The notes beneath the pieces are model-generated. The model did not search any database and had not been told where the DNA came from. It worked only from the letters and a program-made list of their open reading frames with translations. The translations under genes were made by a program, and so were the position numbers. From assembly GCF_000208745.1 (NCBI RefSeq), contig NC_030859.1:21031231-21095230 (forward strand): DNA of 64,000 nt, given 5' to 3'. Origin of the DNA: Theobroma cacao (taxonomy: Eukaryota; Streptophyta; Magnoliopsida; Malvales; Malvaceae). Below are positions 8,845-20,606 of the stretch, piece by piece. The stretch's first letter is position 1, and each line of letters opens with the position of its first letter.

Positions 8845-11800
8845 CTATTGAAAAAAATTTCTAGAGAGTATTGGCGATGCATATTTGCAATTCTGCTTAA
8901 CTTTAATCGATTTCGATTTTAAAATATCGTCAATGTACCCTATCATGAACATACCACAATTGACACTATCATCCTGCCGATGCACCTTAGCTTTTGTCAA
9001 ATGAATGTTCAATGGCATCAGCGTCAAATCCCGTGTCTTTCGACGTGTTTTGTTGAAATAACCTGCTTGGTGGCAGATGATTGGCATAATTATCGTAAGG
9101 GGTGTCGTTTAAGCCACTCGCACTCCGTTATCCTTAGCATCCGAAGTTCTTACGGGGTCCACCACCTTGATCGTCCACCTCACCAAGTCGATCTTCGCTG
9201 CCACCTAATGCCCACCCACATTGCAAGGCACAAGGATGAAATCAACATCTTCCCATTTTTTCCCGTATGTCGACTTTTCACCCTCCACGTACGCCCGCAA
9301 CTCATTTGGAATTTCCATAATCGACCGGGCATCTTCAGTTGGAAATGAGGTGTGTAGCATATGGATGGTGTCCTGTGAAGCATGTATACATTAGCTTACA
9401 CTTAATGCAATCAAAAACTTAGTATTTTCAGAATTGAAAAATTTTCAAATAAACTTACGAAGAATGTCGTGTCAACCACGCATGCACGGGTAGTGTACAA
9501 CTTCGACTTTGGCCTTATCATCCGCTTACAAAGTACGCTGAGGCAGCGTCTATATGTTCACTAGTCATTTCTTATTTGAGATCCTCTAATGTTATGAAAA
9601 AGTCAATCCATTGATCCCCTAAGATCCCGACATTACGCTTGCATATGTAACAGAATGAGTTTAAAAAGCCTTGGTGGATTAATGTTTCATTAAAAAACAA
9701 TATTTGCAATGTTATTTCTGAGCTTACCTCGAGTATTTTTCTTTCTTGAAAGCTTCGTACGCTTCAACCGTTGTGCTCTTTACATCCCAACGGCTCACTG
9801 AGGGGTTGACGTATGGGCTTACCTTGTATTTGCTAGTCATTTTCACCCGTGCCCACTTAGTTAGGTCTGAAATTTTTACTGCACGATGATGGACATCAGA
9901 TGACTCTAGTGATGACAACCGTGAGCCATTGGCTTCAGGAGTGTTATGAGGAAAATGGTCCCTTCCTGCTGTTGCCTCCACTAATGCAGTGGCCTAAGGA
10001 AGATCTTCTCCTTCGGCCATGACTGAGTGAAGGTCCCTTTCCCCTCCCTCAGATGCATCGATAACCGAATCGGCCTCAGGAACAGGGTCTCCCTCAACAC
10101 CAGCAACGTCATCGTGAATGTGCACTCCAAGTTCATCATGATGCCCATCATCAGCATCATCGTGCTCCTCAACAACATCGTGAGATGAAATATCACCCTA
10201 TATAATAAGATAAATGGGAAAATCCATTAGCTCATATAATACCACAAACCATAAACCGAGAACAAAAAATAGAACTACACCTATTAAACATAAACGACCA
10301 ATATATGAGCAAAGATAGAATAACATACTTGTGATTTCAGGCCATCTAAAATCCGAGCAACAACACGGCCCTTAAACGTTAGCATCGCCAGAGTTAATGA
10401 CCGAATTGAAGCCTTCAGCTCTGACATGTCTTTTTTATACCGGTGTATGATCCGTTGCAGCTGATGCTTCGTGACTACTCCGTCATTGACCCTTGTCAAA
10501 TGGGTCAACTGCAATAACATATATTACTATGTTATTCCATAATCATATATGGAATTGTTGAACATTACCCATTAGAACTTTAATATCCTTACCGGTGGCT
10601 CGTTACCACTTTGCGATTGAGCAGGACTGATTGGTGGTTAAGGAGTTGTGGTCGCCTCCCTCAACTACAATAACAGAAATTAATGTGTTACTCGATAAAC
10701 ATATGTGGAAATATTGAACACACACTGTTACAACTGATTTTACCGACTGGTCATTAGCACTAATCGTATGAGGAGGACCTCTCAGTGGTTGAGGAGCTGT
10801 CGTCGCATGGTCCAACTGCAAACACAAATATGTTATTCGATAATCACATATGGAATTGTTGAACACAAACCGTTATAATCGTCCTTACCGGCTCCTTGTT
10901 AGCATTATGAGTCTAAGGAGGACCTATCTGCGGTTGTGGAGCTGTCGTCGCATAGTCCAACTGCAAATATAGATATGTTATTCGATAATCACATATGAAA
11001 TTGTTGAACACAAACCTTTATAACCGTCTTTACCGGCTCTTCAATGCCATTGCCATGGTTGTCACCTTCTTCTATCAACTCAGGGATCGACAACTCATCG
11101 ACGACAGCAGCAGCCGAGCGCCTCTACTTCATGAAACCAGTGGCTTTTTGTACTTCAAGTTTCCCCTCTTTTCCCTCGCACATAAACCCTAGTCCGCCCG
11201 ATCCTCCATGTGCCTTATTGGCACATATTGGTGGCCCTCAAATAACGGGACATCAATGTCTACAAAATAATCCCGATTGGCCTCATCTGAGGTGGGCTCC
11301 AAGGTCTCCACTGCCCATAACTGCAAAATAGGGATTGTGATTAAATTTTAGGGAAAATTATTATACAAATTCACATCAGAAATTAGTAGTTGTTCACTCA
11401 CCTACTGAGATGACTCCAACATCTTAACTGCTTTGTAGAAGTTTTTTGGCTTCTGGTTGCACTGCCATCTGCACATGTGTGGGTAGACGTCGTTCTGAGT
11501 AAAGGGACCAACTATCTTTCGCAAGGCCAGAATTGCCTCCATTGCCCAGAACTGCAAGTCAAATGTAACCATTATCAGACCGTAAATGATAAACGATTCC
11601 AACCATAAATTATTATGTCAAAAGGAAAATGAAAAATGTTACGTGACAGTACCTGTATCACCCACGTGAATCCGTAAATGTTGTACCGTAAACGATTCTT
11701 CTGCACATTCGAGGAAGGCACTTCGAACCCCTTCAAAAGGTAGTCCAAGGTCAGCCTCCAAATGTAGTGACCCCATAAGAAGACATTCCAAGCATCGATG

Positions 11801-12387
11801 TCCTCCACCAACGACAAGAGCCAAGGCGTCACCCGTCTACGGTAGTCTTGACCAAAAAAAATGTTATTCGCGATCAAGATGAGTGTCATCTTGGTCGCGT
11901 CTCCCAGTCGCTCAAAGTTACCTTCGCGAAACGTATCAAGCAAGGCCTGCAGCTTAACGTTCTGCTGCCCGTTCCAGTATCACGCACGAATTTTGTCCGC
12001 AATAACCTCGCATGGTCGTGTGAACACATCCGGCATTAGACCAAACTTTAGTCTAGTGATAAGGCAGAACTCCTACTTTGAGATGTGCGCCTTGCTTTTC
12101 TGAATGGCAAACCATAGCTCATGCTCCATTGAATATGTCATAGTGATTCGATGAATCATGATGTTATGCATGAGGCTAGGGAAGAAGTAGCCTTGCGGGT
12201 ATACGTCCAGCGGCATTCTGAAGCATGTACGCTTCACTGCATCGTACTCCCCTTTCTCTTTAAGGGTCTTGTTGATGTAATGCAGTTGTGACCACTTACA
12301 GTGGGTGTTAGTAGTGACATTGAACGCCTACTTCTCCCTCGGCACAATAAGCAAATTGTCAAGATCCTCATACTACCTGAACTGTAT
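8845..12387 (-). pseudogene. DUF1985-Ulp1 (C48) protease gene of the MULE, decayed
   Basis: Read on the minus strand, an exon starting after GTTTTACAG (12387) gives the DUF1985 region: FRMPLDVYPQGYFFPSL, then LGDATKMTLILIANNIFFGQ and WLLSLVEDIDAWNVFLWG (about 11900-11760). A hydrophilic linker with several GT..AG introns follows (11.4-9.7 kb). Last comes the Ulp1/SENP-type C48 catalytic part: VPCNVGGH (catalytic His, about 9215), VRWTIKVVDP with the Asp, and RQDDSVNCGMFMIGYIDDIL with the Gln and catalytic Cys (about 8960). The Trp expected after the catalytic His is TAG, and further TAG/TAA stops lie in DUF1985 (for example before EFCLITRLKFG) and after the Asp. Such proteases are carried by KI-type MULEs; their role in transposition is unknown. 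Confidence 0.8.
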
Positions 12388-12429
12388 CTGTAAAACATGG
12401 CACAAATGTACAAGTGAGTTAACCCATAA

Positions 12430-12750
12430 TGTGGTAACACGCCATGCATATAACGTATAATGTGGTAACACGCCATGCATATAACGTAAAATGTTGTAAC
12501 ACGCAATGCATATAATGTAAAATGTGGTAACACGCTATGCATATAACGTAAAATTTCGTAACACGCCATACGTATCAAGTCAAATGTTGTAACACGACAA
12601 CGCTTACACGTCAATCACTATAATTACTATGTCCTTACATGAACTGGCCTAAAATAACCATGGCGTGTGACACGCCAATCAGTGTAATTACTGACCTGTT
12701 ACACGAACTGCCCTAAAATAACCAATGTCATGACACGTTAAAACCTCCAA
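12430..12750 (-). repeat. Short-repeat array by the Ulp1 gene, inverted copy of 1520-1860
   Basis: Units of TAACACGCCATGCATATAACGT of about 37 bases, then ACTGCCCTAAAATAACCA, form the reverse complement of the array at 1520-1860. It lies just upstream of the first recognised Ulp1 exon on the minus strand, thus in the same relative place (leader or first intron) as its partner in the transposase gene. Confidence 0.75.
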
Positions 12751-13035
12751 AAAGCAGTTTACCCACTACATGCCATATCTATTGTAGTTCAAAACTTTGG
12801 TACGACCATAAAACCAGGAAAAAATAGTTTAAACATAACAATTGAAAAATATGGAAAAAACAAGAACACATCACACAAACCTAGCAAAAAACCATGATCA
12901 GAAGAAAGTTTTAAAAGTTTTATTTTCAAACTGACTGACATCTTCACTGATAACCGACATTGTTGTTGTGGTGTCGTTAAGCTTGCAAAGAAAAAAGTCG
13001 AACACTCTGGTATCTTTGGGAATGAGGAATGAGGA

Positions 13036-13620
13036 ATGAACCTCCTCACACAAACGTTTGCGATTTTTGAAAAATATTTAATTACTGCTATAGTTGGCCA
13101 AGCTCAAGCTGGTCAAGCTCTTCCTACAGTTCCTCTAGCTACTCCTTCAATACCACCACCCCCAACTCTTGTCCCACCACCAGTGCTAGATGTTTCTGAT
13201 TCTAATAAGCTTAAAGAGGCTAGGCAACATAGTTGTGTTTCTTTTATGGGTGAGTCGGACGCAACCGTGGCTAAAGAGGTAGTGCGAATGGCTTTAAGAG
13301 CTAAGAAGCTTGCGAATGAAAATAGGAGTCTGCGAACTGAGTTAGCAAAAAGGAGAAATCTGAGTGTATCTTCTAGTCAACCACCAAAAAAGGGCAAAGA
13401 CTCCTCTATTTCAGGAAGTTCACGTAGATGCAGAAATTGTGGAAATTATCATGTTAGGCTGTGTAGGGGGCCTGTACGATGTTTTCGTTGTGATCAACCG
13501 GGTCACATTAGGAGAGATTGCCCACAGTTAGGACGGGCTACGGTAGCTACTCCATCTCCACCAGCTCATACGGATATGCAGAGGAGAGATTCCTCTAGAT
13601 TGCAATCGAGACAGGGATGA
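13036..13620 (+). CDS. Gag-like protein with zinc knuckles, capsid core missing (Gypsy)
   Basis: An open frame of 194 codons contains a Pro-rich start, the phrase LKEARQHSCVSFMGESDAT, then directly VVRMALRAKKLANENRSLR and a basic stretch, and two Cys/His motifs: CRNCGNYHVRLC and the canonical knuckle CFRCDQPGHIRRDC (CX2CX4HX4C). It ends in a Ser/Pro-rich tail. In full-length Gypsy gag of this family (from memory of the family, not searched) a retrotransposon-gag core of roughly 150-200 residues stands between ATVAKE and VVRMALRA; here it is missing in frame. The frame may not start at this Met, because the element's 5' part is lost. No protease or polymerase follows. Confidence 0.7.
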   Translation: MNLLTQTFAIFEKYLITAIVGQAQAGQALPTVPLATPSIPPPPTLVPPPVLDVSDSNKLKEARQHSCVSFMGESDATVAKEVVRMALRAKKLANENRSLRTELAKRRNLSVSSSQPPKKGKDSSISGSSRRCRNCGNYHVRLCRGPVRCFRCDQPGHIRRDCPQLGRATVATPSPPAHTDMQRRDSSRLQSRQG

Positions 13621-16584
13621 TTTTGACATACCACCAAGGGTAGATTAAATATGTTGAAATTAGTGCTCTAATAAAGTACATATGATAGAAAGCTAGTTTG
13701 TAAGTTGTAGTTTTCATGATCATGAAATATATAAAGATTATCAATATATGGACATACATTTGGAGTTGTAATTTACAAGTTTGAAGTATTTAAGATATGA
13801 TTAAATGGAATTAGCATTAGTTAAGGTACGTAAATCTTTTAATTAATTTCTATGGAGTATGCGTGATAGTAGAATGGAGGAACATAGTGCAGTGATGCTA
13901 TATGGTGAAATCACTATACAATATGGAAAGGGTATTTTCGAGTGGGATTTATTGACTGATGATAAGTGATGAGCAATTTGAGATACATGTAGCTATGAAT
14001 AAATTTGGAGATTTTTGCTTAAGCAAACTTGTATTAAATGTTATGGTAAAGATATATGAATGTTAGTGGCAAAATAAATACGTTAAATCAATGTTTTGAT
14101 CGCACACTTGTGATAGAAAGTTAGTCTTGCTAATTGTGGTATAGACTCAGAGGGAAGCCACACGATTGTGAATAATTGAGGTAGTAGCTTTAAAGGTGGA
14201 AGAGTTGCTAAGATAAAGTGAATTCAAACCGTTGCAACGCCACAGTACTGACTATCAAACGCTGTCACGTTAAGAACCCCTAATGGCTAGAAAGCAGAGC
14301 AAATTGAGAGTGGCATGAAGATGAAACACACGAGTTGAAGAATGGTCATTGGTTTTCATGCTAAGCTTTGTTGTTTGGAGTCTTAAGTGCATTGGGAGGT
14401 ATTAAGATAAAGATGATGAGTGAAATTACAAAGTTTTTTTTTATTTTATTGCCTTATATATATTGGCATGTAAGAGAAAGAAAAGTTAGAGAATTTTTGA
14501 GATGGCTACATAAAAATAAATTAACATGTGGAGTGTTAAGATGAATAATATGATGACTGAAGTCAAATCTTAAGAAATAAAGAAGACAAGAGATTAAGTC
14601 TTGTTAAAGACTAAAAAGGAAGCGAGCGAAAGGTTAGATGAATGTATGAGATACTGATAAGAGATGTCAATACCAAGTGAGGAAAATGTAAATAAAGATT
14701 TCAATAATGATATAGCAAATGAGTTTATATAGAATATTGTTATGAGAATATACTGATCTTGTCTTGACCTTGTTGAAAGGAAAGGATTAGTAACAACACA
14801 AGTAAACTAGGTGACATGCTAGAAACCCATGGAGATAAATTGAAGCATGAGTAGTTGGGCATGCCTTTATGGAAATGATATACTTGGTGTATAAAAGAGT
14901 AAATAAGTGATTAAGTGTTTCAAGAATGTTTAAACGCCCTTGAGAAAGAATTATAAGTTATACATGATGAGCATAAGATGCGTGACTTTGAAACTTGCTA
15001 AGGAGCCAAATGGCTAAGTTACGGGTTAAATGATCATATGTTGTGAGACATAAATTTAAAATAAATATCCCTAAGGAAATACTCAAGAGAAGTTCTGCCA
15101 TGGATCTTGTGAAAGCAAGCACTAAGTTATGTAGTTATAAAAAGGAAGCTATAAGCTGAGAGTGGTATAAGTATTAACATTAAAAAGTACTTGAGGAGAA
15201 TTTAGTTTCAAGTCTTGTAATTTCAAGTACAATTTGTAAATTAGTTAAGGAAGAATGATGTTATATTCATATGAAAGAGTGGAATAAAGGATGATAGAAG
15301 TTAACCTTGATAATGAAGTCAGATAATGAAACTTTCTTAATATATTATGGGAATTGGAATTCGAAAATGCGTGAGGCATACATGATTCAAATGAATCTGA
15401 GTTTTAAGTGACAAATCAATATCGAAATGCAATAAGGATACAATATATAGGAGACATGAAGGATAATCGAGGAATAAGGATGACTTTTAGGAATTGTAGT
15501 ATTGCATAAGATGCAATGATCAAGTCAAGATAAATTTTTGAGATACCAATGGGATTATAAAACATACACGCATAATAGATTATAATTCAATGGAGATGAC
15601 ATTGTGATGCAATGATATACAGTACAAGGAAACTTAAGCATATAATTGGAAACGATAAGAAGAGAATATAAGTATATAAATGATGAGGAACTATACACAG
15701 GCATGATGAGAATTTGTATGAATTATGAAGCTTATTCTATTGAATCTTGATTGTGGATGGGAATGAATTAAGAGAAATTAGTCTGAAGGCATTTGAAAAC
15801 AGAGACTCGTATACATAATGAGGAATATAGACATTTGAATGTATATGTATATGTATGTGTGGAGTAGTGATGTACCCAACTAAATGAATAATGGTTTTAG
15901 TGGTTCAAGATTTGAACTCAATATATTTGATGAGTTGTATAGATAATGTAACGATTAAGAATCTTATCAGAAGACGATTTATGGTGACCTAAGGAATTTG
16001 GAGAATAGTTAAGGGAATATAATCTACAGTACGATTAAGCCATATGAGATGGATTAATAGGATTAAGAAGATTGAAATTTCCTAAATGCAAGGTAAACAT
16101 TAAGTATGTGGAAATAATTAAAGCCATTAATTTTCCCTAACATTGAGGATATGTACAGGAATGTGTATGGCATGTTAATGATATTGTAAACTACACAATA
16201 GTGTATGAGGATGGGATGAATGAATGAAAGTTGAGAAATTTAATATGGAATGAAGTAATAAGATAGTGATTGGTATACCTAAATACGTATAAAATGCGAC
16301 CGAAATCAGTATGATTGGGATGCAGTTATGGTTCAAATTTAATAAGGGTGACAAAGGTATACTTGGTGACTCGATATAAGAAATCATGATTATGAAAGGT
16401 ACTGTTGATCTGGCTTCAAAGAATAATAATTGCCATAAATAAAGCATTTAATTGAACTGAAGGTGAACGAGGTAAATAAATTGAATATCCCTATAGAAGG
16501 AAAAAGGAATAGGATCATAGAAGGAGATTGATAATGCAACATCGACGTGAATTCGAGGACAAATTCTATTTAAGTGGGGGACAT
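13621..16584 (+). other. Non-coding internal part of the Gypsy element
   Basis: This 3-kb stretch is A- and G-rich on the plus strand and has no frame longer than about 90 codons. I see no protease, reverse transcriptase, RNase H or integrase motif. It is either a heavily decayed pol region or filler of a LARD-like non-autonomous element. Confidence 0.6.
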
Positions 16585-19500
16585 TGAAATGCCCCATACT
16601 TTGATATGGTGATAAATAAAGTTGGTCGAATGCGAATTAAGGCATAATAAGGAACTTTGGGAACCAAAGAGACAAGATAAAATTTCTAGAATAAAATAAT
16701 ATTTTATTAATAAAATAATATTAAAATATTAATATTTAGTCGGATGTCAAAATCAGTCATGAAGAAGGATCATATGGTTGATCCAAGTAGAAGAGAAGAT
16801 GTCAAGCCTGACTCTATAAAATACTTGTCATGACATACATGTGATGGATAGCATGTTTGCATGCTAGAAGAGTCTCGAAAAATTTACAAAAGTCGGTATT
16901 GTACCTAGAGATACAACAAAGTTGATTTAAGCCTCGAACTAGATCAAATAGAGAATTTAAGATGAAATTAAGAATATTAAAGTCCAAGAATGGTTTAATT
17001 TGGTGATTTGGAGTTCAAGGATCAATTTGAAGTTAAACCGAAATTTTCACTATGTAGGGGTAAAATGGTCATTTTCCACTTAGAGACAAAATGAGAATTT
17101 TTATAAAAGATTTTTGGCCCCATTTGACTTATTGGAGTATGATTTGAGGTTAAGAAGTGAAAAAAATTCATTCTTGGTATTTTTCGGAGCATAGGGGTAA
17201 AATGGTAATTTTGCCACCCTAGGGGCAAAACAGTAATTTTTCACCACCAGGACATTTGTCCAGCACATGGTCTTCCCTTATCCTCATTTTTACCATTGAC
17301 TAATTGTGTGGTGGAGATAAAAAAGATTAAAATTTTTTAAGTTTTAAAAATGGACCAATGGAAACATGCCACGTGTCAAGTATGAATATTTTATTATTTT
17401 CCATTAAAATCAGCCCATATTTATTCCATTTTCTCTTCATGTGGCCGGCCATGGTAAGACAAAGAGAGGAAAGGAAAAACAAGAAACCTAGGTGGGAAAA
17501 TTAAAGGAAAATTAGTGGATTTCAAAGAATCAAGCAATCAAAGGTAAAATTTCTTGATTTTGACTTGTGATCTACCTTTCCCATGCATTTCTCCTTATTT
17601 TTCATGGTTAAATTTCATGTTTTCATGGTGAATTCATGGCTGCCCAAATGGACATGGAGAGAGAATGCAGTTAGATTGATTTGATTTTAAGTTATGTTAG
17701 TGTTTTTAGTTAGTTTAGCATATTTAGAAACAAAACAACAAGAAAAGAATTCATTTTCCCCCATTACCATTATTGGCCGAATTTTCTAGGGAGGATATTG
17801 TAGTTGAAATTGATGATATTTCATGATATTTGGGTGATCTTTGATGTTTGGTGAGGCTAGAAATTAAATGGGAAATTGTGGTGTAAAAATCTGAATTTTT
17901 ACCTAATGTGTAGACATATGTGATTATTGATCCGAGACTGATAAATTGAATTATATTCACAGTCATTGATGTATTTTAAGTATAATTGGAGTGTAGAAAG
18001 TGAAAAAAATTGATTTGGAGTTAAATTGGAGGTTTTAGCCAATTACACCGAGAATAGTGTGAATTAGGTCGAATACCGTATTTAAACGGCTATTCGAACA
18101 TTTTTGCATTCCATATCATGCATTAGTAGTCTAAATTAGTTTAATTTCAATTTAGTACTAATGTGGTGAATTTTTCAATTTTGTACTGTGTCAAAGTAGT
18201 GAGTCCTCCAATAAAGGCAAGAGAATTGTACCCGAGGACTAGTAATCTGAGTATTTCGAAAATCCCCACTCTAGACATTGTGAGTAACCTTACCATCATT
18301 TTAATTATCTAAAGTATGTTTTAATTGGTTTTGATGAAATTTTATGAAAATGAGTTTAAATGGTAAATCTTGAGTTTTACAAACAAAATGTGTCTACATA
18401 AAAAGATTTTATAAATTGTTTTAAAATTGAATGATGATTTTGAAAATAGAGTAATTGGAGACCACTAATATGTTGTAAATTTAAAATTAAATTGATGGCT
18501 TATGTTATTGTGTTGACATGTCTGGTTGGGCTGTGTTTATGAATTATATGAATTGTTTTATTTTACCCTTGCAGGCTGGGTAGTAATATATTAACCCTGT
18601 CATGTTGTCAAAATTTTATTGTATGGTGGATTTGACCTGCTGCAGTGGGCTAAGTTCTGTGGACTAGCCTATTAGAGGGGCACGGAATCCTATTATATTT
18701 TTACCTCGGTTGGAAAGGCGAGTAAGGTAACTCCCGAGGTATAACTTTTAGAGTTCACTTCACGCCAAACCATTACGTGAAGGGGAACTCAGCCAATGCC
18801 AAGGAACGGCTATGTTTTCAAAATAAAAATATGACTTTCTAATAGTCTTGGCGGACTCAGTTGGGATAGCCTTCAGCCAAGGTATCCCAGATAACTGAGT
18901 ATGATAATAATTTTTGGCATGAGCCAAGCTTTTTAAGAAATTCATAAGCCATATCGATTATTCGACTTAAATAAATTGATTTCATTTTGTTGAAATAAGT
19001 TGAAAGATGATAAATTACGATTTGATGAAATGTTTTAATAGTCTCCTTTTACTCGCCTTTAGATATTTTAAATGATATTTGTTTACTCATTGAGATTTTA
19101 TAATCTCACCACCCTCATTTCCACCCATTACAGGATCAGAATAGATTGTAAATAACTGATATCGGCGAGGACTACAGTTGGACTTGCCACATCCAAAAAT
19201 TGTAGGTTCATTTTTTTTATATTTTTAGTCATTTGTGGGCCTACGTGTCACTGTAAATTAAATTTTATACTTTGGTTATCTGTATTACTATATGTAGGAA
19301 TTTATTTTGCTTTTACGCTGTAAAAATTATTTATGCAGTGTTCTTAAAATATTATTTTATGAGAAAATTGAATATTTTATTTAATATTTTTATTTTATTC
19401 TAACAGTCATAATTCCATTTTAAACGAATGTTTTAGACATCCAAAATTATTTTTGAATATGAAATATGTGTTTTCCACTTACATACTATATTTTTAACTG

Positions 19501-19711
19501 ATTTTGAGATTTTTGGGATAAATGACCAAAATACCCCTATGAGACGAAAATTATTATTTTATTTGTTTAAGTTGGAAACAATCACCCATAGGGGAAATGA
19601 GAAGCTGATATTAAAGCCTTGCGGGGTTTAAGTTGACATTCCGGGTAATAAATGTCGATCGGGACGTCGCGACAGTTGTCACGGGCTCGATGGGAGTTTC
19701 GGGTCGTGACA
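16585..19711 (+). repeat. 3' LTR of the Gypsy element (about 3.1 kb)
   Basis: It starts TGAAATGCCCCATAC right after the polypurine tract and ends GGGTCGTGACA, giving TG...CA ends. The end phrase GACGTCGCGACAGTTGTCACG is a short palindrome-rich segment often found at the 3' end of such LTRs. No second copy of the LTR is in the window, so its age cannot be estimated. Confidence 0.7.
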
Positions 19712-19754
19712 AATCAGTTTCCTCGTTATTTGCCCCTTTTTTTTTCCTTTTTCA

Positions 19755-20175
19755 AACCATGTTGTGTCACCCATCAATTGCCATGCTGTGTCACACACTC
19801 TAAACCCTACCGTGTCACGGATCTCCATGGAGTCTGACAAACTCTGAACACTGACGTGTCACAGATTCCCTCCATGACGTGTCACAAACTCTGAACTCTG
19901 GCGTGTCGTAGATTACCTCCATGGCGTGTCACGAACTCTGAACACTGGCGTGTCATAGATTCCCTCCATGGCGTGTCAAGAACTTTGAAGACTGGCGTGT
20001 CACAAATTCCCTCCATAGCGTGTCACCAACTCTGAATGCTGGCGTGTCACACATTCTCACCATGGCGTGTCACAAACTCTAAACCCTACCATGTCACAGC
20101 CGTGTCACACATTCCCAACATGCAGTTTCACAAACTCTAAACCATGCCCTACCACAACTGTCTCACATATGGCCT
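19755..20175. repeat. Minisatellite of about 47 bases at the right MULE end
   Basis: The unit CCATGGCGTGTCACGAACTC followed by TGAACACTGGCGTGTCATAG recurs about eight times, with a decaying tail. It carries the CGTGTCAC core found, in the other orientation, in the 8.0-8.7 kb array. Confidence 0.85.
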
Positions 20176-20489
20176 GTTGTAGAAAGACCATTCTGTGCTT
20201 TGGATTCACATCTTTCTCCTTTCGATTCACCACCATATCAGGGAATTCTGGTTTCATATCATTTTCCAAGCTTTCGATTCATCACGATCGGTTCCTCGTT
20301 CGGTTTAATATTACTCTTCTCCTATTATCTGAATGTCATGTCCAAAATCTCTGAAAAACCATCTCACACAACATTATTTTGTTTTACACCAGCTTTGCGA
20401 AAAAAAAAACAAAATTAGATGTTCGCAAATTCTTTGCATATTTATTTGCCCATTTTCAACCTGTTTGAGAGTTCACCTCAACGAAGATA

Positions 20490-20606
20490 GCTCATTAAGG
20501 GCATTTTTGTCCCAAAATCTCTTATTGTGGCTAAAAACAGTTAAAATTATCTAGAAGCTTATTTACAAAAACATGTTATTTTTAAGGGCTAAAAAAAAAT
20601 TTCCCC
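20490..20606. repeat. Right terminal segment of the MULE
   Basis: Reverse-complemented, the end reads GGGGAAATTT... then TTTTTAGCCA and GACAAAAATGCCCTTAA, matching the left end (GAGAAAATT..., TTTCTAGCCA, GACCAAAATGCCCTTAA). The match is patchy, a weak inverted repeat. Confidence 0.65.

Larger units (their letters stand above)
13036..19711 (+). mobile_element. Gag-only Gypsy element, 5' end lost, nested in the MULE
   Basis: The order is gag remnant (13036-13620), about 3 kb without coding sequence, a polypurine tract (TTAAGTGGGGGACA, 16570-16583) and a 3' LTR (16585-19711, TGAAATGCCCC...GGGTCGTGACA). The phrase GAATTCGAGGACAAATTC just before the tract is typical of the end of Gypsy internal regions. 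No 5' LTR is seen: upstream sequence is already MULE. Sequence after 19711 resumes the MULE. With no pol and a shortened gag the element would have needed a helper, or it decayed after insertion. The left border (about 13.0 kb) is uncertain. Confidence 0.65.
1046..20606. mobile_element. Mutator-like element with Ulp1 gene (KI/Kaonashi type), carrying nested LTR elements
   Basis: The ends are GAGAAAATTGTG at the left and the complement of GGGGAAATTTTT at the right; further in, both ends share TAGCCA...ACCAAAATGCCCTTA-like sequence (left 1122-1157, right about 20490-20540 reversed). ATATGTTAA flanks both ends. Inside are a mudrA-type transposase pseudogene on the plus strand, a DUF1985/Ulp1 protease pseudogene converging on the minus strand, and four arrays of GTGACAC-containing short repeats. 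A solo LTR (3068-5245) and a gag-only Gypsy element (about 13.04-19.71 kb) are inserted in it, so the original element was about 10.7 kb. Terminal inverted repeats are weak, as in KI elements. Both genes are broken, so the element is no longer autonomous. Confidence 0.8.

Noticed and set aside
12234..12614. Minus-strand frame of 126 codons with repeated Tyr-Met-His phrases
   Set aside because: It translates the 12430-12600 array and then an out-of-frame part of the DUF1985 exon.
19652..20418. Plus-strand frames of 60-95 codons
   Set aside because: They arise from the 47-base minisatellite and AT-rich MULE end; no conserved motif.
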